Shown: one piece after another, positions 42,242 to 49,222 of the stretch
Numbering within the stretch: the stretch's first letter is position 1
Layout of the letters: every line of letters begins with the position of its first letter
Program-made: the position numbers and the translations under genes
The notes under the pieces: model-generated
Databases searched by the model: none
Told to the model about the DNA's origin: nothing
What the model saw: only the letters and a program-made list of their open reading frames with translations
Assembly (NCBI GenBank): GCA_947001705.1
Contig: CAMQHT010000002.1
Coordinates: 29,272-93,271, forward strand
Direction: 5' to 3'
DNA: 64,000 nucleotides
Source: an uncultured Collinsella sp.
Lineage (GTDB): Bacteria; Actinomycetota; Coriobacteriia; Coriobacteriales; Coriobacteriaceae

Positions 42242-42676
42242 TTACAAAAGCTCGGCCTTGATGGTGGGACTTTCTGCGAGCTGCTCGGCTGCCTTTTCGT
42301 CGGAGCTGTCGAGTGCTGCCAGACTGCGGTAGACCCACTCGTTGACCTGGGTGTTCTTGACGCCTGCGGTCTGCATAAGGGCGCCTACCTCGCGGATTGC
42401 TGCGAACAGATCGGCCTTGGGACCCGCGAGCTCGACCTCGATACCGTGGTAGGCGGCCACGCCGCGGTTCTCACTCACGTGGTCGATAAAGCCCTCGACG
42501 GTCTCAAGCTGCTGGGCGAGAGTTGCATCATCGTCAACGTCCAGCGCGACGAGTGCGTTCGATATCGTGAGGGCGGGATGTCCGCAGGGGACAAAGCCCT
42601 CGATGACATCCATAGCTTCGGTAATGGTTGAGCCCAGGCCTGCGAGGGCATTGACGAGTTGCTGCTTGGTATCCAT
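42242..42676 (-). CDS. Conserved hypothetical protein
   Basis: The 144-residue, mostly helical and acidic soluble protein (MDTKQQLVNALAGLG start, FVPCGHPALTISNALVALDV in the middle) has no recognised motif. AAAGGA lies before the ATG at 42676, and the frame ends at a strong shared terminator. Codon use matches the neighbours. The promoter should lie in the 239-bp gap shared with tmRNA. No function is proposed. Confidence 0.7.
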   Translation of the reverse strand: MDTKQQLVNALAGLGSTITEAMDVIEGFVPCGHPALTISNALVALDVDDDATLAQQLETVEGFIDHVSENRGVAAYHGIEVELAGPKADLFAAIREVGALMQTAGVKNTQVNEWVYRSLAALDSSDEKAAEQLAESPTIKAELL

Positions 42677-42915
42677 AACGGTCCTTTCGACGGGTCAATT
42701 TTGCTTGGCGAAAATATACGTGACGCGATCGGTAACAAAAGTGCGAAGTGCGGCGCACATTGGGGTCTTCACAGCTCGTGCATAGAACAGCTGTCCGCTT
42801 TCAGAACGTGGTAAGATAACACTCCACAAGCGGGGCTCGCCCCGTATGTTCCTTGAAAAGTCGACGGTTATCGGGTGTTTGCAGGCCCGATACCATCCAG
42901 ACTTTCCCAACATTC

Positions 42916-43279
42916 GGGGGCGACTGGTTTCGACACGATAGCTCTGAGAGAGGAAGCAAGCCGAGGTCTCCTCGCCTCGTTAAACAGGGGTACCGTCAAA
43001 TTGAATTGACAACAACTCTTCTTTTGAGCCTATGGCTCTCGCTGCTTAATTTATAGCGGCGCGTCAACCCGGTGATTTCCCCGACACCGGCGCGACGTCA
43101 TTTTAGGGGAATGCTCCTGCGCACGTAATCGGTATGGCGCAGGCTAAGACCGAACCGGTTAGGACGCCGCGAGCGTGTCGCTGCGCGCAAAGCGTCTGAG
43201 ACTAAACCAGCGACTGAGCTTGGAGATGCCAATCAGGGGGCTTTCGTGGACCGGAGTTCGATTCTCCGCGCCTCCACCA
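42916..43279 (+). ncRNA. ssrA: Transfer-messenger RNA
   Basis: The 5' end GGGGGCGACTGGTTTCGACA and the 3' end GTTCGATTCTCCGCGCCTCCACCA-type sequence form the tRNA-like domain; GGGGGCG pairs with CGCCTCC (one G-U). The tag frame runs from GAC at 43008 to TAA at 43047-43049 and reads DNNSSFEPMALAA, with the protease-recognised ALAA end. The middle part holds several pseudoknot-like GC-rich stems. tmRNA rescues stalled ribosomes with SmpB. The resume codon is taken as GAC 43008; this is inferred. CCA is encoded. Confidence 0.96.
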
Positions 43280-43290
43280 TACGTAACAGG

Positions 43291-43323
43291 CAGGTAGAGA
43301 AGTGTCTCTACCTGTCTTTTTAT
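43291..43323 (+). terminator. Terminator of tmRNA
   Basis: CAGGTAGAGA-AGTG-TCTCTACCTG followed by TCTTTTTATT, 11 bp after the tmRNA 3' end. Confidence 0.9.
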
Positions 43324-43336
43324 TACTTGCAGATAC

Positions 43337-43469
43337 CGCGGAGAATCGAACTCTATGCAGGGCGCGGGCGTTAGGAAAACGCGTAAGCGTTTTTAGCCCG
43401 CGGGCGAGGACGCCGACAGGCGGCCGAAGCCGGTGCGTATTTGCGAAGCAAATACGCGGATTCTCCGCG
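43337..43469. repeat. Hairpin cluster with inverted copy of the tmRNA 3' end
   Basis: CGCGGAGAATCGAACTC (43337-43353) is the exact 17-nt reverse complement of tmRNA positions 43254-43270. A GCGGGC...GCCCGC stem (about 43362-43400), a perfect GCGTATTTGC-GAA-GCAAATACGC hairpin (43435-43457) and CGCGGA-TTC-TCCGCG (to 43469), which repeats ATTCTCCGCGC from tmRNA, follow. CTATGCAG appears on both sides (about 43353 and 43492). Confidence 0.65.
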
Positions 43470-43557
43470 CAAAGCTTCAACCCTATGCAGATGCGATGCC
43501 GATCGGACTGCAGCCTGCCATGCCCCGCATCAACGTCGCCCCAGGTGGAAAATCCAT

Positions 43558-43805
43558 CCCAGAATTCCGGTTCAGACTGGGATGCGGTTTCCGGATGACG
43601 TTTCAAGCGGAAACCGCATCCCGGAATCGACGCTCGGAATGGGATTCATTTTCCGGATGGCGCCTCAAGCGGAAACTGCAACCCGGAATCCGCGCTCAGA
43701 ACGGGTCGCGCTTTCCCAACGGCGGTCCAAACGGAAAGCGCATCCCGGAATCCGCGTTCAGACCGGGACACACTTTCCGCTTCACCTGCCGCCTCGAAAA
43801 ACCTG
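43558..43805. repeat. 62-bp tandem repeat array, four units
   Basis: Units start at 43558, 43620, 43682 and 43744 (period exactly 62, each starting CCC-GGAAT-like); traces of another unit lie before. Unit 1 forms a perfect 15-bp hairpin GGGATGCGGTTTCCG/CGGAAACCGCATCCC. Unit 3 keeps the stem with paired changes (GCGCTTTCC/GGAAAGCGC). Since 62 is not divisible by three, it is not a coding repeat. Confidence 0.8.
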
Positions 43806-43865
43806 CGCGCCCTCCATCCCAAAACTGGGTAGAAGAAGGCCAAAACTCAATCGCAGGAGGTCAAT

Positions 43866-44744
43866 ATGACTGCAGAAGATAAGGCAAAGAACGCCGGCAA
43901 GGTCGCGCTCGTCTTGGAGGGTGGCAGTTTTCGTGGGCAGTTTACCGCCGGCGTGCTCGACGTTCTCATGGAGGCCGGTGTCGAAATTCCGGCGGTGTAC
44001 GGCGTTTCGGCCGGTGCGCTCAACGGCGTCAACTACAAGTCGCACCAGATCGGTCGCGTCAATCGCATCAACCTGACCTTCTGCAATGACAACCGCTACA
44101 TGGGTGCCGCATCCTTCGCATCCACGGGCTCCATCGTGGGTTACGACTTTATCTTCAACGATATCCAGGACCGCCTGGATCCCTTTGACAACGAGGCGTT
44201 CGACGCGAGCCCCATCGAGATGTACGCCGTCGCGACGGACATGCTCTTTGGAACCGCCACGTACCTCCCGGTCAAAAGCGCCGTGCTCGATCTCGACGCC
44301 GTGCGCGCCTCGACCTCGCTGCCGCTGGTGACGCCGCCGGTCGAGATCGACGGACACAAATACGTCGACGGCGGCGTAGCCGATTCGGTCCCCATCGAGC
44401 ACGTGCTGGAGGAGGCGGGCTTCGATCGTGCGGTCGTCATTGTCACGCAGGACCGCTCGTACGAGAAAAAGCCCTACGAGTTTATGCCCGCCGCACGCGC
44501 CCGCTATGCCGACTACCCCTACCTGCTCGAGGCTATCGAGACGCGCCACGAGCGCTATAACATCCAGCGCATGCACCTGTGGAAGTATGAGCGCGAGGGC
44601 CGTGCGTTGGTCGTTGCTCCGCAAAAGCCGGTCGAGGTCGGCCATGTCGAGCACGATCCGGCAAAGCTTTTGGACCTGTATATCCAGGGCCGTCAGGAGG
44701 CAAAGCGCCTGCTCGCGGAAATCCAAGAGTTCGTTGAGCGCTAG
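43866..44744 (+). CDS. Patatin-like phospholipase
   Basis: The 292-residue protein has the patatin features: oxyanion loop GGSFRGQFTAGVLDVL (about 19-34), nucleophile elbow GVSAG with Ser48, and the Asp of the catalytic dyad in YVDGGVADSVP. It resembles YjjU/RssA-type bacterial patatins that act on membrane lipids or regulate their turnover. No signal peptide is seen, so it is probably cytosolic. The ATG at 43866 follows AGGAGGT at good spacing, just after the tandem repeat array. Confidence 0.9.
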   Translation: MTAEDKAKNAGKVALVLEGGSFRGQFTAGVLDVLMEAGVEIPAVYGVSAGALNGVNYKSHQIGRVNRINLTFCNDNRYMGAASFASTGSIVGYDFIFNDIQDRLDPFDNEAFDASPIEMYAVATDMLFGTATYLPVKSAVLDLDAVRASTSLPLVTPPVEIDGHKYVDGGVADSVPIEHVLEEAGFDRAVVIVTQDRSYEKKPYEFMPAARARYADYPYLLEAIETRHERYNIQRMHLWKYEREGRALVVAPQKPVEVGHVEHDPAKLLDLYIQGRQEAKRLLAEIQEFVER

Positions 44745-44807
44745 CGCTGCAACGTCACGGCTCGTGGATGACATGTGCAGAAACTCTGGTCGGAGCCAAA
44801 ATACCTG

Positions 44808-44835
44808 TTGACTCGTACGGCGAGCGGGGTAATAT
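44808..44835 (+). promoter_or_regulatory. Promoter of the rplM-rpsI operon
   Basis: TTGACT (44808-44813), 16 bp, TAATAT (44830-44835). The 66-nt leader that follows contains GTAACAACACGTACTGTAC and could hold an L13-type autoregulatory site. Confidence 0.6.
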
Positions 44836-44901
44836 GGACGGGTTACTTGCAGAGCCCCGTGAATCTCTGTAACAACACGTACTGTACATGGAGGAGTCTA
44901 A

Positions 44902-45345
44902 GTGATTTCGAAATCGACTCACTACGCCAAGCAGGGCGAGGTCCAGCGCAACTGGGTTCTCGTCGACGCCGATGGTGCTGTCCTGGGCCGTCTTGCCACC
45001 CAGATCGCAATGATCCTGCGCGGTAAGAACAAGCCCCAGTTCACGCCCAACAGCGACTGCGGCGACTTCGTTGTCGTCATCAACGCCGATAAGGTCCAGC
45101 TTACCGGTAACAAGGCCGACACGAAGACCTATTATCGCCACAGCGGCTACAACGGCGGCCTCAAGGCTGAGAGCTTCCGCCAGGCTATGGAGAAGCACCC
45201 GGAGAAGGTCATCGAGCGCGCCGTTCGCGGTATGCTGCCCAAGACCACCCTCGGCCGTGCCCAGATGACCAAGCTTAAGGTCTACGCTGGTGCCGAGCAT
45301 CCGCACGCTGCCCAGAACCCCACGAAGATTGAGCTGGAGGCTTAA
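44902..45345 (+). CDS. rplM: 50S ribosomal protein L13
   Basis: The 147-residue protein with WVLVDADGAVLGRLATQIA, DCGDFVVVINADKVQLTGNK, YYRHSGYNGGLK and AVRGMLPKTTLGR is a standard L13, which binds 23S rRNA early in large-subunit assembly. The start is GTG at 44902 after GGAGG. It is first in an operon with rpsI, 2 bp apart. Confidence 0.98.
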   Translation: MISKSTHYAKQGEVQRNWVLVDADGAVLGRLATQIAMILRGKNKPQFTPNSDCGDFVVVINADKVQLTGNKADTKTYYRHSGYNGGLKAESFRQAMEKHPEKVIERAVRGMLPKTTLGRAQMTKLKVYAGAEHPHAAQNPTKIELEA

Positions 45346-45347
45346 AG

Positions 45348-45743
<396 letters not shown>

Positions 45744-45773
45744 GGTTTTATCTCCTTACGAGATACAATGTAC

Positions 45774-45818
45774 AAGCGGGGCCTGCCGATTCCTCGGCGG
45801 GTCCCGCTTTTCTTTTTC
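45774..45818 (+). terminator. Terminator of the rplM-rpsI operon
   Basis: AAGCGGGGCCTGCCG pairs with CGGCGGGTCCCGCTT (one mismatch) around ATTCCT, followed by TTTTCTTTTT. Confidence 0.9.
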
Positions 45819-45866
45819 GACTAGGGTGGGCGGTTGCATATCGCCTGCTAGGGAAGGAGCGATCCT

Positions 45867-47204
45867 ATGCCCCAGAACATCTTCGGTACCGACGGCGTCC
45901 GTGGCGTCGCCAATGCCGACCTCTCGTGCGACCTCGCGTTTCGCCTGGGCCGCGCGGCGACCAAGTTCCTTGGCCCGGATATCTGCGTCGGCCGCGACAC
46001 GCGTCTTTCGGGTACCATGCTCGAGAGCGCTCTGACCGCCGGCATCATGGCCGAGGGCGGCCGTCCGCACTGCTGCGGCGTCATCCCCACGCCTGCCGTG
46101 GCGCTGCTCACCGTCCAGAACGAGCTCGACGGCGGTATCGTCATCTCTGCTTCGCACAATCCGCCGGAGTTCAACGGCATCAAGTTCTTTAGCCGCAAGG
46201 GTATGAAGCTTCCCGACGCGGTCGAGGAGGAAATCAGCGCCTGGGTCATGTCCGAGGAAGCCATGGCTGCCGACACGCTGCCGACCGGTGCCGGCGTGGG
46301 CCACATCATCAAGATGAAAGACGCCCGCAAGGCATACGTCGACCACGCCATCGATACGCTTGATGGCCTGAGGCTCGATGGCCTGGTCGTTGCCGTCGAC
46401 TGCGGTCACGGTGCTTCCTGCCAGACTACGCCCGCCGCGCTGCAGCGCCTGGGTGCCACGGTCCATGCCATCAACACCGATTACTGCGGCACCGACATCA
46501 ATGTCGAGTGCGGCTCTACGCACCTCGAGCCTCTGCGCGAGCTCGTGCTGCGCACCCACGCCGATATCGGCCTGACCCACGACGGCGACGCCGATCGCGT
46601 GCTGTTCGTGGACAGCGAGGGCAACGAGATCGATGGTGACTACATCCTGGCCATCTGCGGCTCCGACCTGGCTGCCCGCGGCAAGCTCGCCAACTCCGAG
46701 ATCGTCTCGACCGTCATGTGCAACCTGGGCTTCTCCATCGCTATGAAGGAGCAGGGCTTTGAGATGGTCCAGACTGCCGTGGGCGACCGCTATGTTCTTG
46801 AGCGTATGCTCGCGGACGGCGCCGTCATCGGCGGCGAGCAGTCCGGCCACATCATCTTCCTGGAGCACAACACCACCGGTGACGGTCTGGTGACGGCTCT
46901 GCAGCTGCTGGCCGTGCTCAAGCGCACCGGTCGTACCCTCACCGATCTTGCCGGCATCATGAAGAAGTACCCGCAGGTACTCGTCAACGTGCATTCCGAC
47001 AACAAGGCTGGTCTGGACGATTGCCAGCCCATCTGGGATGCCGTCGCTGCTGCCGAGAAGGAACTTGACGGCCGCGGTCGCATTCTGGTGCGTCCGAGCG
47101 GTACCGAGCCGCTGGTCCGCGTTATGGCCGAGGCCGAGACGCACGAGCTGACCCAGCGCGTTGTCGACGACATCGTCGAGGTTGTCAAGCGCGAACTTCC
47201 CTAA
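45867..47204 (+). CDS. glmM: Phosphoglucosamine mutase
   Basis: The 445-residue protein starts IFGTDGVRGVAN and has the phosphoserine loop SASHNPPEFNG (Ser96), metal loop DGDADRVLFVD and sugar-binding loop GEQSGHI, ending with RPSGTEPLVRVM. It converts glucosamine 6-phosphate to glucosamine 1-phosphate for cell-wall precursor synthesis. The nagB gene nearby acts on the same substrate in the opposite, catabolic direction. The ATG at 45867 has GGAAGGAG upstream. Confidence 0.97.
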   Translation: MPQNIFGTDGVRGVANADLSCDLAFRLGRAATKFLGPDICVGRDTRLSGTMLESALTAGIMAEGGRPHCCGVIPTPAVALLTVQNELDGGIVISASHNPPEFNGIKFFSRKGMKLPDAVEEEISAWVMSEEAMAADTLPTGAGVGHIIKMKDARKAYVDHAIDTLDGLRLDGLVVAVDCGHGASCQTTPAALQRLGATVHAINTDYCGTDINVECGSTHLEPLRELVLRTHADIGLTHDGDADRVLFVDSEGNEIDGDYILAICGSDLAARGKLANSEIVSTVMCNLGFSIAMKEQGFEMVQTAVGDRYVLERMLADGAVIGGEQSGHIIFLEHNTTGDGLVTALQLLAVLKRTGRTLTDLAGIMKKYPQVLVNVHSDNKAGLDDCQPIWDAVAAAEKELDGRGRILVRPSGTEPLVRVMAEAETHELTQRVVDDIVEVVKRELP

Positions 47205-47275
47205 TGGTCAAAAACGAGTGCCAAGTGGTAAACTGTTAAGGCTATTTTGGTCGATTGGTATGTCCGAGGGGGAGC

Positions 47276-47773
47276 ATGTTCACTAAAGTCCTAAGGTCTT
47301 TTGGTATGCGTGGTCGAGTCCTTACGCTGGATGCTCCCATCTCGGGCGACGTCATTCCGCTTTCCGAGGTAAACGACCAGACATTTGCCACCGGCCTTTT
47401 GGGCCAGGGCGTGGCGATTCAGCCTACCGGCACGCGTGTGATTGCACCGGCTGATGCCAAGGTCGAGGCCATTTTTCCCACGGGACACGCTGTTGCGCTT
47501 AACACGGTCGATGGCTTGGACGTGCTCATCCACGTTGGTTTGGACACTGTTCGGCTTGAGGGCAAGCACTTTACCGTACATGCGCAAGTGGGTGACATCG
47601 TCCATAAGGGCGATGTGCTCGTTGAGTTCGATCGCGAGGCAATTGCTGCCGAGGGCTACGATGTGACGGTTCCCATCTTGGTGTGCAACTCCGTTGAGTT
47701 CTCGAGCATCAAGGGCTCCGTTGGCGTGCATGTCGAAGAGATGGACCAGCTCATCGTTGCTCGCGAGCGCTAG
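47276..47773 (+). CDS. PTS system glucose-type EIIA component
   Basis: The 165-residue protein is a free-standing EIIA-Glc-like domain: ISGDVIPLSEVND, VIAPADAKVEAIFPTGHAVAL (His71) and the phosphorylated His86 in LIHVGLDTVRL, then FTVHAQVGDIVHKGD. It receives phosphate from HPr and passes it to an EIIBC sugar permease encoded elsewhere; it may also regulate. The ATG at 47276 follows GGGGGAG; an upstream in-frame ATG at 47255 lacks a ribosome site. Its place between glmM and nagB suggests a link to amino-sugar uptake. Confidence 0.9.
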   Translation: MFTKVLRSFGMRGRVLTLDAPISGDVIPLSEVNDQTFATGLLGQGVAIQPTGTRVIAPADAKVEAIFPTGHAVALNTVDGLDVLIHVGLDTVRLEGKHFTVHAQVGDIVHKGDVLVEFDREAIAAEGYDVTVPILVCNSVEFSSIKGSVGVHVEEMDQLIVARER

Positions 47774-47815
47774 CAAGTGCACGTGGCCATTAGCCTACAA
47801 TTCAAACACGTTTAT

Positions 47816-47845
47816 GGAGGGCGCCCTTGAAAGAGGACGCCCTCC
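47816..47845 (+). terminator. Hairpin after the EIIA gene
   Basis: GGAGGGCG/CGCCCTCC with a 14-nt loop and no T-run; the repeated GGACGCCCTCC suggests a weak terminator. The following 200 bp to nagB show a second GC-rich hairpin (GCGGCCGACGCGGGCCGC region) but no open gene. Confidence 0.45.
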
Positions 47846-48045
47846 GTGGCAAGATGGGAGTTGTCCGAAGCTAAAAGGCTTCGGGTCACCGTGGACGGGC
47901 AGGGGCCTCGACGCGGCTAGACACGAGACACATACATTACGCGACCTCGCCCTGGTGGCCGCACACGTTGGTTGCGGCCGACGCGGGCCGCGGGCAAGTG
48001 CTTGTAAGGGGAGCCTTGCCTCTCTTGTACGAGAAAGGACGCGTA

Positions 48046-48774
48046 ATGAAGATCATTAAAGCTAAAGACTACGAGGATATGAGCCGCAAGGCCGCCAATA
48101 TCATCTCGGCGCAGGTTATCCTCAAGCCCGACTGTGTGCTGGGCCTTGCCACCGGCTCCACCCCGATCGGTGCCTACAAGCAGCTCGCTGCTTGGTACGA
48201 GAAGGGCGACGTCGACTTTGCCGAGGTCAGCACCTACAACCTGGACGAGTATCGCGGCCTTTCGCACGACGATCCCCAGAGCTATCACTACTTCATGCGT
48301 GAGAACTTCTTCGATCACATCAACATCGACCTGAACAACACGCATGTGCCCGACGGTTCCAACCCCGATGCCGCCGCTGCCTGCTCCGAGTACGACAAGA
48401 TCGTCGCCGCCGCCGGTTACCCGGATCTGCAGCTGCTCGGCATTGGCAACAACGGCCACATCGGCTTCAACGAGCCCGATGACCACTTCTCCAAGGGCAC
48501 GCACTGTGTCGACCTCACCGAGAGCACCATTCAGGCCAACAGCCGCCTGTTCGACAGCATCGACGACGTTCCCCGTCAGGCCTACACCATGGGTACCCAG
48601 ACCATCATGTATGCCCGCATGATCCTGGTCGTCGCCAACGGCGAGGCCAAGGCTCAGGCCGTGCATGACATGTGCTATGGTCCGGTTACGCCCGCGTGCC
48701 CGGCTTCGATCCTGCAGCTGCACACCAACTGCGTTGTCGTTGCCGACGAGGCCGCCCTTTCGCTCTGCGAGTAG
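48046..48774 (+). CDS. nagB: Glucosamine-6-phosphate deaminase
   Basis: The 242-residue protein has NagB motifs: LGLATGSTPIGAYK (phosphate loop), STYNLDEYRGL with the catalytic Asp, and GIGNNGHIGFNEP with the catalytic Asn-Gly-His. It converts glucosamine 6-phosphate into fructose 6-phosphate and ammonia. It is shorter than E. coli NagB (266) and matches the Firmicute-type length. The ATG at 48046 has GAAAGGA upstream. A terminator follows, so it is probably monocistronic. Confidence 0.95.
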   Translation: MKIIKAKDYEDMSRKAANIISAQVILKPDCVLGLATGSTPIGAYKQLAAWYEKGDVDFAEVSTYNLDEYRGLSHDDPQSYHYFMRENFFDHINIDLNNTHVPDGSNPDAAAACSEYDKIVAAAGYPDLQLLGIGNNGHIGFNEPDDHFSKGTHCVDLTESTIQANSRLFDSIDDVPRQAYTMGTQTIMYARMILVVANGEAKAQAVHDMCYGPVTPACPASILQLHTNCVVVADEAALSLCE

Positions 48775-48806
48775 CGCGAATCCTGCACCTCGACATAGCC
48801 TTGCCT

Positions 48807-48836
48807 AAGGCCTCCGCTTTGCGGGGGCCTTTTTGC
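48807..48836 (+). terminator. Terminator of nagB
   Basis: AAGGCCTCCGC pairs with GCGGGGGCCTT (one mismatch) around TTT and is followed by TTTTG. Confidence 0.88.
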
Positions 48837-49222
48837 TATCCCTTTCCGCCCACTTGACCAAAATCTTGCCGCAAGCTTGACGAATGCCGGATGCCCAACA
48901 GTTTGATTCATTCCATACCAGATTCTATGCAAAAATGCCACTAAAAGGTCGTAGACGGTAGCGGGTGCTAGGCGAGTTGAATGACATAGCTGAACCTTGT
49001 TCATCTGCGTTACACTGCCGTTTAGATGGGACAAGCTGACAAGCTCATTTACCTGCTTAAAGACCGATTAGTCGGGGGATTAATAACAATCGGCCCTCGC
49101 TGTACAAAAACTTGCCGCTTGCGTACCAAAAGACAACCTAGAACACAAGGTCGCTCTATTCATAGCGCGGCTTGTATGGTCTTGCGGTTACAGTGTCCAT
49201 ACGGTCGAGTTGAGGAGCGGGC
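48837..49222. other. Non-coding region before the BTAD regulator
   Basis: No gene with coding character is seen. The region is moderately A/T-rich with a possible -10 box TACACT near 49012, a GATTAGTCGGGGGATTAATAACAATC stretch (about 49065-49092, split here across two half-palindromic parts) and the GAGGAG ribosome site at 49213. Its length suggests a regulated promoter. Confidence 0.35.

Noticed and set aside
43202..43606. Minus-strand 134-residue frame ending ...WWRRGESNSGPRKPP
   Set aside because: It is antisense to the tmRNA 3' end; this peptide is a known kind of false gene read through the complement of tRNA-like T-arms.
43558..43805. CRISPR array
   Set aside because: Repeats are directly abutting with no unique spacers, and no cas genes are present.
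43433..43882. 149-residue plus-strand frame across the 62-bp array
   Set aside because: The repeat period is not a multiple of three, several frames are equally open, and it overlaps the patatin ribosome site and start.
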